NCBI GenBank assembly: GCA_019636095.1
Contig: JAHBYF010000001.1
Span: forward strand, 310,001-374,000
From: Hyphomonadaceae bacterium
GTDB taxonomy: Bacteria; Pseudomonadota; Alphaproteobacteria; Caulobacterales; Aquidulcibacteraceae
DNA: 64,000 nt
Direction of reading: 5' to 3'
Made by a program: the position numbers and the translations under genes. Shown here piece by piece: positions 48,646 through 56,845 of this stretch (its first letter is position 1; each line of letters starts with the position of its first letter). The notes beneath the pieces are model-generated. The model saw only the letters and a list, made by a program, of their open reading frames with translations, did not search any database and was not told where the DNA came from.

Positions 48646-49176
48646 TCTTTTCAAGCACTTGGCCTGTAAGACTTTCACGAAGAAGCCGTGAACGCCCGCC
48701 GAACGCGCAAAACTTTTGGAAGGGTTCGTCAAAAGCGGCTGTTGAGGCGAATTTGTTCGTTGGGACTAAGTCGCAGCCTGTGTCGACGCGCGGAAACGAT
48801 GCCGGTTTGAACGTCGCCGCTTTTCGAGCGCATAAATTCGATTTAACGCGCAAGCGGCTCCGATTGAAATTTGCCGGACCAAACACCGTCGCGTGACGCG
48901 GCGCTCGTCAACAGCGGCGATGACTGTGCATTCGTGTCATTGATCTGGATGGAGTTTCACAGGCTCGTTCTCGAAGGCGGCGGATGAATGGAATAGCCCC
49001 TCATTCGCGCCGTCGGTAAGGTGTTGTCGCAACGACGGTGATTGGCCCCAAAGCGGTCGCTGGTGCCTGCGAGCCGACCGTCCGCTTGATGGCCAAGAAC
49101 GGTCATTGCGTGGACTCTGCGCAGCCGCTTGGTGCGGCAGTGACATCAGCAGAGAGACAGTGGCCTGGCGACGAGC
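48646..49176. other. 531-bp interval with no convincing gene
   Basis: Between tRNA-Val and the acyl-CoA ligase stop. Short frames here lack start sites and family features. No repeat of the tRNA 3' end was seen elsewhere in the window, so there is no evidence for an integrated element. Confidence 0.5.
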
Positions 49177-50799
49177 TCAGCTATTTGAAAGAAGTGATTG
49201 GTAGCGCTCTCTTAGAACTTTCTTGTCGATCTTTCCTGTCGCGGTCAGCGGAACGCTGTCGAAGATGACTGCATCAGGTGTCCACCACTTTGCAACGCGT
49301 GGCTCCAAGTAGCGCAGGACATCTTCTTTGCTGAGGCTTGCGCCTTCGTGAGGCTCGATAACAAGCACCGGGCGTTCTTCCCATTTGGGATGAGGGAGAC
49401 CGACTACGGCCGCTACCTTCACACCGGCGCAGCCTACTGCGATGTTCTCAAGATCAATGGAGCTGATCCACTCGCCGCCCGACTTGATCACGTCCTTCTT
49501 GCGATCGGTGATGCGCATGAAGCCGTATTGATCGAGCGTCGCGATGTCTCCGGTATCGAACCAGCCATCGGAATCGGCGGCGTCTGATGGTGCGCGATAA
49601 TACCGTTGAATGGTCCAGGGCCCGCGTACCAACAGCGCGCCAGAGCTTTCTCCGTCGCGCGGCACATCGTTGCCATCATCGTCGACGATACGAAGCTCGA
49701 TGCCAAACTGAAGCCGTCCCTGACGCGTCCAGATGGCTTCATCCAATGCTTCTTCACCAAGCTCGGCGAGCGCTGGCGTCGGCGTGGCAATGACGCCCAA
49801 TGGGGTGGTTTCAGTCATCCCCCAAATCTGCAGCACCTGAACGCCGTACTTTTTCTTGAATGCTTCGGCCATGGCGCGCGGAACAGCAGAACCGCCAATG
49901 ACGACACGCTGAAGCTCGCCGGGCTTGGCGCCGCTCTGCTCAAGATGGGCAAGATACATGGTCCAAATGGTGGGGACGCCTCCCGAGAAGGTCACACCTT
50001 CCTCAACGATCAGCTCCTGCAAGCTGGCGCCGTCCATCTTCTCGCATGGCAATACCAACTTGCAGCCGTTGAGCGGTGCGGCGAAGGGCAGGCCCCAGGC
50101 CGTCGCATGAAACAATGACGAGCAGGGCATCACGACATCGAACGCGTCAAAGCCGAAGGCGCTATTGAGGCTCGAGCCCATTGCATGAAGCACGACGGCG
50201 CGCTGGGAATACAGAACGCCCTTAGGATCGCCGGTGGTGCCAGAAGTGTAACAAAGAAATGCACCCGCGTTTTCGTCAACCGTAGGCCAAGCGTATCCAT
50301 CGTCCTCGGTTGCAAGCAGCGTCTCGTAGCAGAGTGCCTCGACCTCGCCGGCAATGTGCGCCTTCTCGCCGGCCAACATCACAAACGTTTCTACGGTGCG
50401 CATTTGAGGCGCAAGACGTTCAACCAGGGGCAGGAATGTCTTGTCGAAAAAAAGCACGCGCGGTTCGGCGTGATTGAGAATGAAGGTAATCTGCTTGTCG
50501 AAGAGACGCGGGTTTACGGTGTTCAGCACTGCGCCGAGGCCGGGAACAGCATAGAAAAGCTCAAAGTGTCGGTGTGTATTCCACGCGAGTGTCGCGACGC
50601 GGTCGCCGGATTTGACGCCGAGCTTCAGGAGGGCCTTCGCGCAGCGTTCGGCGCGTGCCCGGATCAATCGGTAGTTCGAACGCGCGATCGGTTCATCTAC
50701 CAAGCGCGATACGATTTCGACATCGCCGTGCGCGGTCGCGGCATAAGCGAGAATATCGATGATTTGCAGTTGTCTCGTCTGCATCAACCCGGGGATCAT
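49177..50799 (-). CDS. Acyl-CoA synthetase (AMP-binding), medium/long-chain fatty acid type
   Basis: About 540 residues from Met 50799, with GGAG 6 bases before it. ATP-dependent activation of a carboxylic acid to its CoA thioester. Seen: [19 protein letters not shown] (P-loop), [12 protein letters not shown], the adenylate motif [35 protein letters not shown] and the C-terminal catalytic lysine in [12 protein letters not shown]. It resembles the fatty-acyl-CoA synthases of alkyl-acid catabolism. Last gene of the esterase operon, so it probably activates the acids released by those hydrolases. Confidence 0.92.
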   Translation of the reverse strand: MIPGLMQTRQLQIIDILAYAATAHGDVEIVSRLVDEPIARSNYRLIRARAERCAKALLKLGVKSGDRVATLAWNTHRHFELFYAVPGLGAVLNTVNPRLFDKQITFILNHAEPRVLFFDKTFLPLVERLAPQMRTVETFVMLAGEKAHIAGEVEALCYETLLATEDDGYAWPTVDENAGAFLCYTSGTTGDPKGVLYSQRAVVLHAMGSSLNSAFGFDAFDVVMPCSSLFHATAWGLPFAAPLNGCKLVLPCEKMDGASLQELIVEEGVTFSGGVPTIWTMYLAHLEQSGAKPGELQRVVIGGSAVPRAMAEAFKKKYGVQVLQIWGMTETTPLGVIATPTPALAELGEEALDEAIWTRQGRLQFGIELRIVDDDGNDVPRDGESSGALLVRGPWTIQRYYRAPSDAADSDGWFDTGDIATLDQYGFMRITDRKKDVIKSGGEWISSIDLENIAVGCAGVKVAAVVGLPHPKWEERPVLVIEPHEGASLSKEDVLRYLEPRVAKWWTPDAVIFDSVPLTATGKIDKKVLRERYQSLLSNS

Positions 50800-50858
50800 G
50801 ATCGTCTCCACCCTTCGACATTTTCCGCGTCTGATCGCGGGCTCGTTTTTCCAAAGCG

Positions 50859-52679
50859 TCAAGCTACGCGTTTGCCCGATTTCTCCGAATCCGGCGACGC
50901 GGCAATGGGTAAAGCGAGCGATCCGGAGAACAGGGTCTGATGAGCAATCGCCGGTTGAGCGACGCTACTCCACAGCGCGTCGCTATTGGGATGGGCGTTG
51001 AAGGCGGGAAAATTGGAAGATGAGACGTCGAGACGCAATTTTGAGCCCGCGCGAAGGCGCCACACGATCGGATCAAGATTGAACTCGAGCTCCACTTGCT
51101 CCCCGGGTGCGTAGGCGAGATAGTGCATTGTGTTGTTGCGTAGACGCAGCGTGCTGATGTCGTCCCGAATGTTGAAGACGGTTCCATCCGCGAAGTGCTC
51201 GGAGAGTTTGACTGTAAAGGCTGTATCCGGAGCGGAGCTTGAGACAAGCAAGCGAATTTGGATGCTTCCAGCGAGGAGGCGATTTTCCGTGAGTGGCGCC
51301 GATTCAAATGACAGAACATCTGCGCGTGCGCAGATATCGCGCCCCTGGTCCTGAACTGCAGGGGCTGAAACAGCAGGCGAGAGGATGAACGAACCGCCGC
51401 GCGTCGGCGTAGGATCGCGCGGGTCGTAGTCGAAGGAGACGCTCTGAGGTTGTACCGGTGTGCGTCGCTCTAGCGAACCGCCCCCGCATGCGCGGGCCTT
51501 GGTGAAGTCGTCAAGATGAAGAGTTTCGACCTCGGCGGTTGGGGGCCATGTCTCGTCGTGACGCCAAATGTCGGATCCGTTGACATAAAGATGATAGCCT
51601 GGTCGCAGCTGTGCGGGCGCCGGCGCCGTGCCGAGATGGTGGTCGAGCCATGCTATTACGTCGGAGAAGTATCGCCGGTAGGGCTGGCGGACTTTGGCTG
51701 CCCCCGCCACGCCTCCATGATCTCCTGGCGCCAGAATGAAGACGCTTTGCCCGCGCGTCTGCAGCGCTTCGAAGGTGCGAACCATACCGGCGAGGAAGAA
51801 GTCGTTGCTGCGCCCAACCATCAAGACCGGCACGCGCACACCGAGATAGGAATCGCGAAGCGCAGAGTATTCTGGTGATTGCCAAAATGGATCGCCGCGT
51901 TCGGGATGCATCAGAAATTCGCGATATGCTTGCCAGCTTGCGCCAAACCCCCGCGGATCAGCATCCAGCGCGGGGAATTGTCCGGCGACGCGCTGGCGCC
52001 ACTCGCGCGCAGCCGCGAGCGCTTTCAGCGGTGGCTTAAACAAGCTGTAGGACCAAACTCCCATCACGCCTTCGCAGAACGCGCCGTTGCGATAGACCAT
52101 CTCATAGATGTCGCCGTGCGACACCCCGGGCAGCAGTGTTTTCACTTCCGGAGGAAGTTGGTCGGCGATCGCCCATTGTGTGATGCCCAGGTAAGACTCG
52201 CCAATGATGGCGATCCGGCCGTTCTGCCAGGTCTGTTGGAGGATCCAATTCAGCGTATCGGCGCCGTCATTGCGCTCATTCGTGAAGGGGCGCCATTCGC
52301 CGCCTGATCCCCACCGACCGCGGACATCCTGATGCACGCACGCGTAGCCGTAACGGACAAGGATGTTGCAAATGAAGTACTGCATAAGCCCGTAGGGGTC
52401 GCGAACCAGGATTGTGGGCCACGGGCCTTCGCCCTTCGGCAGATAGATTTCGGTCTTCAGTGCGATGCCGTCGCGCATAGGCACGCGAAGCACTCGCACC
52501 GGCCTTGCGCCATTGCGACGTCGTGGCATGTCCGCCAAGCGCTCGCGAAGCATTACGCCTGCTGCCGCCTTCAACAAAGCCGCGCGCATGCCCTTGGAGG
52601 CGACGACGGCGAGCAAGGTCACGAAGATAAGAGCGAGTGATGTCGCCAGGATGATCACGACCCAATCCACTGGCGTCAC
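50859..52679 (-). CDS. CocE/NonD family (S15-type) hydrolase with N-terminal membrane anchor
   Basis: 606 residues from GTG 52679, which overlaps the previous stop (TAGTG). One membrane helix at residues about 5-28 (WVVIILATSLALIFVTLLAV begins here). An alpha/beta-hydrolase domain follows with MRDGIALKTEIYLP, nucleophile Ser in IGESYLGITQW and a late GDHGG histidine. The C-terminal 230 residues form the jelly-roll domain of CocE/NonD and X-Pro dipeptidyl peptidases. Family members cleave esters or acyl-peptide bonds; the substrate is unknown. Probably faces the periplasm. Confidence 0.88.
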   Translation of the reverse strand: MTPVDWVVIILATSLALIFVTLLAVVASKGMRAALLKAAAGVMLRERLADMPRRRNGARPVRVLRVPMRDGIALKTEIYLPKGEGPWPTILVRDPYGLMQYFICNILVRYGYACVHQDVRGRWGSGGEWRPFTNERNDGADTLNWILQQTWQNGRIAIIGESYLGITQWAIADQLPPEVKTLLPGVSHGDIYEMVYRNGAFCEGVMGVWSYSLFKPPLKALAAAREWRQRVAGQFPALDADPRGFGASWQAYREFLMHPERGDPFWQSPEYSALRDSYLGVRVPVLMVGRSNDFFLAGMVRTFEALQTRGQSVFILAPGDHGGVAGAAKVRQPYRRYFSDVIAWLDHHLGTAPAPAQLRPGYHLYVNGSDIWRHDETWPPTAEVETLHLDDFTKARACGGGSLERRTPVQPQSVSFDYDPRDPTPTRGGSFILSPAVSAPAVQDQGRDICARADVLSFESAPLTENRLLAGSIQIRLLVSSSAPDTAFTVKLSEHFADGTVFNIRDDISTLRLRNNTMHYLAYAPGEQVELEFNLDPIVWRLRAGSKLRLDVSSSNFPAFNAHPNSDALWSSVAQPAIAHQTLFSGSLALPIAASPDSEKSGKRVA

Positions 52680-53671
52680 TATGGTTGCTCGACCGCGTTT
52701 AGTTTCGCTCGGAAGAAGCCGGCCATTGCAGCAAACGCCTCGTCGCTTTCGGGCGCAACGATGTAGCTCCAGAACGCGTGCGGCATAGCTTCGAAAACGA
52801 TCAGATCTGCATCTACGCCGGCGCGGCGCAAGGCGCGATGAAAGAGCGTGGTTTGACTAAGTAGAGGGTCTCTTGTGCTTGAGAGCGCCAGGGTCGGCGG
52901 AAATCCGGACAAATCGGCGTAAATCGGCGATAGCGCGGGCGTCGTATCCGCTGTCGCGCCAACGTAAGGCTGCGCGAGTTGGCGCAAGGTTTGCCCCATT
53001 GCTTTCGGCAGAATTTCTTCGGAATCGCCAGTGTGGGCCATATCAGCACTGCCGGAGAAAAATCCCAACGCTGCCGGAGATGGCGTGTTGGTGTCGCGTA
53101 TGCGGACCATCAGTTGCGCAGATAGGACCGCACCTGCGGACGTTCCGTAAATCGCGATGTGATCGGCAGGCGTGGTGCGCAGAAGGTCGCGATAAACAGC
53201 GAACGCGTCATCAACAGCAGCTGGAAATGGGTGCTCTGGTGCAAGGCGATACAGCACGGCAACGACCGTCATGCCTGTGAGCGCCGCCAAGGGAATATTC
53301 TCGGTCTGCGAGCCGGAATCTAGCATGAAGCCGCCGCCGTGCAGGTTCAGCAACACGCCGAGTGATCGCGCTCCGCCCGCGGGCCGGAAAACGATTGCAG
53401 GCACTCCCGCAATGGTCGTTCGCTCGATTGTCACGTCGTAACGCTGTCGCTGCATCGAACCCATCGCGTCCTGAAGCTGCGAAATCTGCTGCCGCATCTC
53501 TTCTATCGATGCCGGCGGTGGCGCGGCTGCCGAAGCCGCCTCCAGCGCCTGCAACGACTGACGGGCTTCAGTGCTAATCGTGTCGGGGAGAGGGGGCAGC
53601 GTTTGGGCCGTGGCGTTCATGCTGATGATCCCAAGCAAGAGGGCAAACAAAAGGGGCTGTGCGAGCTTCAT
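52679..53671 (-). CDS. Exported alpha/beta hydrolase, HSL-family esterase (3rd of three)
   Basis: 330 residues with a Sec signal peptide (MKLAQPLLFALLLGIISMNA, cleavage after ATA). The hormone-sensitive-lipase oxyanion motif is LNLHGGGFMLDSGS and the nucleophile motif is GTSAGAVLSA; the catalytic His is in MPHAFWSYIV. A coiled, alanine/glutamine-rich linker lies between signal and domain. Similar in detail to the first esterase of the operon, so they are likely paralogues, one exported and one cytoplasmic. Confidence 0.9.
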   Translation of the reverse strand: MKLAQPLLFALLLGIISMNATAQTLPPLPDTISTEARQSLQALEAASAAAPPPASIEEMRQQISQLQDAMGSMQRQRYDVTIERTTIAGVPAIVFRPAGGARSLGVLLNLHGGGFMLDSGSQTENIPLAALTGMTVVAVLYRLAPEHPFPAAVDDAFAVYRDLLRTTPADHIAIYGTSAGAVLSAQLMVRIRDTNTPSPAALGFFSGSADMAHTGDSEEILPKAMGQTLRQLAQPYVGATADTTPALSPIYADLSGFPPTLALSSTRDPLLSQTTLFHRALRRAGVDADLIVFEAMPHAFWSYIVAPESDEAFAAMAGFFRAKLNAVEQP

Positions 53672-54609
53672 TGAACACGGTCCGTCGCGAACGCTTTTCG
53701 CAACGCGCTGCAGACGTGCGCTATGCCGGCTGCGGTTGGCGCCACATCTAAGGGCAGCGATAGGAAGCCGTGCGGATGACCAAGATATCGGCGCAGCTCC
53801 ACGGGTACACCAGCCTTCGCCAACTCCAGCGCGTATGCTTCGCCGTCATCGCGGAGCACATCGCATTCGGCGGTGATGATGTAGGTGGGCGGAAGAGCGC
53901 GCAGGTTTGACAGGATCGGCGAAGCGCGCGGGTCGAGTTTGTCAGTTTCCGCTGAAAGGTACTGATCTGCGCACCACACAAAGTCTTGCGGGCCAAATCC
54001 TGGGCCGGTGAAATTCGTAAATGCCGGCGTCACCATGCGAAAATCAGTCGCCGGGTAAAGCAAGACCTGCTGCAGAGGCATCGGCGCGCCCTGGTCGCGA
54101 AGTGCAACCATCACGGCCGCTGCGAGATTGCCGCCTGCGCTGTCTCCACCAATCGAAACCCGTGCAGGGTCGGCGCCAAGATCGTGGGTCTGTTCCAAGC
54201 AAAAGCGAGCCGCTGTGAGCGCATCATCGAACGCCGCGGGAAATTTGTGTTCGGGAGCGAGGCGATAATCGATCGCAACGACGGCGCATCGCGCGCCGTG
54301 CGCGATCTCACGGCAAAGCACCTCGTGCGTGTCGAGTTCGCCGCCAATCCAGCCGCCGCCATGAATGAACAAGAAGAGAGGTAGCTGGCCCTCGAAGTCC
54401 GGAGTGTAGAGTCGGGCTGGCACCGGTGGTTGGCCGGCGATCGTGAAGTCTCGCGTCTTCATCGGGCGCCCGCGACCGATCTTACGTGCGAGTGTACGAT
54501 GAAGTTCTCGCATTTCTTGAGCGGTTACAACCGTGCCGGGCGGCGGGTGATCACCTGCGATGCGAGCGAAATAGGACAAAAAATCGGGATGAAGCTCCAC
54601 GGGTTTCAA
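53668..54609 (-). CDS. Alpha/beta hydrolase, HSL-family esterase (2nd of three)
   Basis: 313 residues from TTG 54609, overlapping the previous stop (TTGA). No signal peptide. LFIHGGGWIGGELDTHE is the HSL oxyanion motif, GGDSAGGNLAAAVM the classic GDSAG nucleophile motif, ITAECDVLRDDGEAYA holds the catalytic Asp and GHPHGFLSL the His. This is the most typical HSL/type IV carboxylesterase of the trio. Confidence 0.92.
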   Translation of the reverse strand: MKPVELHPDFLSYFARIAGDHPPPGTVVTAQEMRELHRTLARKIGRGRPMKTRDFTIAGQPPVPARLYTPDFEGQLPLFLFIHGGGWIGGELDTHEVLCREIAHGARCAVVAIDYRLAPEHKFPAAFDDALTAARFCLEQTHDLGADPARVSIGGDSAGGNLAAAVMVALRDQGAPMPLQQVLLYPATDFRMVTPAFTNFTGPGFGPQDFVWCADQYLSAETDKLDPRASPILSNLRALPPTYIITAECDVLRDDGEAYALELAKAGVPVELRRYLGHPHGFLSLPLDVAPTAAGIAHVCSALRKAFATDRVQ

Positions 54610-55628
54610 GCCTTCAAGCGTAAGGTGCGCATGAAGAAATCCGCCATGATGCGATAGGTCTCCTGAGCTTCAGGCAATTCGCTGAAGATGTGGAAGGCGT
54701 GCCAAAGGCCATCGAAGACAAAGAGTCTCGCATCAACACCGTTCGCAACCAAGCGGCGGTGAAACGAGCTGACGCTGCTTGCAGCAAAATCCCGGCTGGC
54801 GGTGATCAGCAGGCTCGGTGGAAATTTGGCGAGGACGTCATCAGCGCAGTCAGGCAGAGCGAGCGGGTCTTGCCGATCCGCTCCAGTGAGGTATGGCAAA
54901 CTAAATAATGATGCTAGGCCGCTCTCGGGAAGCGATCCCGTCATTGATGCGCCTAGGCTCGCGCTGTCGCCGCCTATATCTGCTCCGGCTCCGCCGAGCA
55001 TGGCAACCGCCGCGGGACGTTGCAGGCCACGTTTTTGGAGCCAAGCAATGAGCTGAGCTGATAGCAACGCACCGGCCGAGAGACCGTACAACCCGATCGA
55101 CTCGGCCGGGAAATCGTTCAGGATCGCCTCATAGACGGCGCACGCGTCTTCAGATGCCGCCGGAAACACGTGCTCTGGCGCCATGCGATAGTCCACGGTG
55201 ACGACGAGAAGATTGGTAGCTGCGGCAATCGGTATTGCTTCAACGAGCGCGCCGCTCCCCGAACCCCACATGAAAGCGCCGCCATGCAGATTGATGAGAA
55301 TTCCCCGCTCCAAATCAGCGGGTGAGGCAAGCTGCGAGACGACCCGATGCACTCGGACGCCGCCCAAAGTGTCTTCGCTTACATGAACCGGATACTTCGC
55401 CAGCATGTCGGCGGCGAGAGCATCATTAAACCTGCCGTAGTGCGCCCGGGAAACCTCAGCATCGGTCGTCACCGGCCCATCGTCGATCCGGTGTTTGAAC
55501 GCGTGTTCAGCCGCAGCGCTGGCGAGATTTGAGAATGGCAAACGCTGCAGGGGCAATGTCACTGAACCGTCTGCGTCCACACCGCGGCCCGGCGCTTGCT
55601 GCGCCTTCAAAGTTCCATGCGCGCTCAT
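54606..55628 (-). CDS. Alpha/beta hydrolase, HSL-family esterase (1st of three)
   Basis: About 340 residues from ATG 55628, preceded by GAGGAAAAC; the frame is open upstream, but that would cover the operator. No signal peptide. INLHGGAFMWGSGSG and GLSAGALLSAQLIAW carry the HSL oxyanion and nucleophile motifs; the His is in LWHAFHIF. First gene of the leftward arm, 26 bp from a LacI-type operator. Confidence 0.9.
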   Translation of the reverse strand: MSAHGTLKAQQAPGRGVDADGSVTLPLQRLPFSNLASAAAEHAFKHRIDDGPVTTDAEVSRAHYGRFNDALAADMLAKYPVHVSEDTLGGVRVHRVVSQLASPADLERGILINLHGGAFMWGSGSGALVEAIPIAAATNLLVVTVDYRMAPEHVFPAASEDACAVYEAILNDFPAESIGLYGLSAGALLSAQLIAWLQKRGLQRPAAVAMLGGAGADIGGDSASLGASMTGSLPESGLASLFSLPYLTGADRQDPLALPDCADDVLAKFPPSLLITASRDFAASSVSSFHRRLVANGVDARLFVFDGLWHAFHIFSELPEAQETYRIMADFFMRTLRLKA

Positions 55629-55654
55629 GTTTTCCTCGCCAACGAATTCGGTTA

Positions 55655-55668
55655 TGGTATCGATATCA
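55655..55668. promoter_or_regulatory. LacI-type operator of the second regulator (left arm)
   Basis: TGGTATCGATATCA, a near-palindrome and the exact reverse complement of the site at 56775-56788. It lies in the 74-bp gap between the first esterase and the divergent lacI-type gene, so it can control both. Confidence 0.75.
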
Positions 55669-55702
55669 GTCGCATGCAACTCGTTTTGTCTTGCAGGATA
55701 AG

Positions 55703-56734
55703 ATGAGCAGCAGTCGGAGAATCGATCGGATGCCGAAATCGGTGCGAGCAAGAGTTACGATGGAAGATGTAGCCAAGCTCGCGGGCGTGGCGAAGATCAC
55801 CGTATCTCGTGCGTTGCAGGATAGTCCGCTTGTTCGGCAGGAAATACGCGATCGCATCAAGCAGGTGGCGCGCGAACAAGGCTATCGACTGAATACCACC
55901 GCGAGAAATCTACGCCTTCAACGCACTCACAGCGTTATGGTCGTTATTGAGACCGAGCCAGGTGGCGAACGATCCGTTGGTGAACCATTGGTGCAAATGG
56001 CGATCGGCGGCCTGCTGTCGGAGTTGGCCCAAGCACGATACCAATTGGTGCTTACGACACGCTCGGTCGTCGACGTGAGCGGTGTCGTCGACGTCGACGG
56101 CATTGTCGTGTTGGGGCAGGGCGCCAATGATGAGTCAACGCGACGGCTACACGAGTACGGCTTGCCGATGGTAACTTGGGGTACGCCGCTAGATCCGCGT
56201 GATGACGCGATTTTCGTGTGTAGCGATAACTTTGAGGGCGGGCGTTTAATAGGCCGACACTTCCTTGAGCAGGGGCGTCGGAGAATTGTTTACCTTGGCG
56301 ATCCCGCTCACCCTGAGATAGCGGAACGGGTTAGGGGTATTCGCGAGACGCTGGGCCGAAAGGGGAAGCTCTTCATTGTGCCATGCACGTTCACTCGAAC
56401 CGCTGGGCGCTCGGCGATGATCGATGCGTTGTCTCGATTTGAGGACATCGATGGGGTGGCGGCTGCAAGCGATATGATCGCGTTAGGCGCAAAGGAGGCT
56501 CTGACTGAAGCTGGGAAGCATGTGCCACACGACATAGCACTTGTTGGCTATGACGACACAGCAACTGGCGCTGGCCTTACGTCCGTTCGCCAGGAATGGG
56601 TGAGAGCGGGCGCCGTGATGGCAACGAAAATTCTCCAAGTGATCAATGGGCAGAATGTCAAGTCGGAGCAATTGCCCGTCGAATTGATCGCCCGCGGAAG
56701 TAGTGTGCCAGCGACGCGACGCGCCAAAAGTTGA
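55703..56734 (+). CDS. LacI-family transcriptional regulator of the esterase/trehalase locus
   Basis: About 343 residues from ATG 55703, with AGGA upstream; the open frame extends to 55529 but runs through the operator. HTH TMEDVAKLAGVAKITVSRAL at residues about 18-37, then the periplasmic-binding-like sensor domain, with VGYDDTATGAGLTSVRQ near the end. Flanked by one operator on its 5' side and two on its 3' side. The inducer is unknown; a trehalose-type sugar is a reasonable guess. Confidence 0.92.
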   Translation: MSSSRRIDRMPKSVRARVTMEDVAKLAGVAKITVSRALQDSPLVRQEIRDRIKQVAREQGYRLNTTARNLRLQRTHSVMVVIETEPGGERSVGEPLVQMAIGGLLSELAQARYQLVLTTRSVVDVSGVVDVDGIVVLGQGANDESTRRLHEYGLPMVTWGTPLDPRDDAIFVCSDNFEGGRLIGRHFLEQGRRRIVYLGDPAHPEIAERVRGIRETLGRKGKLFIVPCTFTRTAGRSAMIDALSRFEDIDGVAAASDMIALGAKEALTEAGKHVPHDIALVGYDDTATGAGLTSVRQEWVRAGAVMATKILQVINGQNVKSEQLPVELIARGSSVPATRRAKS

Positions 56735-56759
56735 GTTCCCCCGTTCAGGACAAGGGTAT

Positions 56760-56773
56760 TGACATCGATACCA
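56760..56773 (+). promoter_or_regulatory. LacI-type operator (right arm, site 1)
   Basis: TGACATCGATACCA, one mismatch from the site at 56775. Upstream of the second TonB receptor gene. Confidence 0.7.
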
Positions 56774-56774
56774 A

Positions 56775-56788
56775 TGATATCGATACCA
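56775..56788 (+). promoter_or_regulatory. LacI-type operator (right arm, site 2)
   Basis: TGATATCGATACCA, exact reverse complement of the left-arm operator at 55655. It follows site 1 at a 15-bp offset and lies 57 bp before the receptor start. Confidence 0.75.
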
Positions 56789-56845
56789 AAGGTGCGCAAA
56801 AGGCCCGAAACAGAGGCCGCGGGCGCCCAAGGGGAGATGATCACC

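Noticed and set aside
48510..48896. 128-residue plus-strand frame spanning the tRNA
   Set aside because: It runs through tRNA-Val, and no ribosome binding site or family feature was seen.
48571..49176. tRNA-Val 3' end as an attachment site for an integrated element
   Set aside because: No integrase, no repeat of the tRNA 3' end in the window and no change in gene style.
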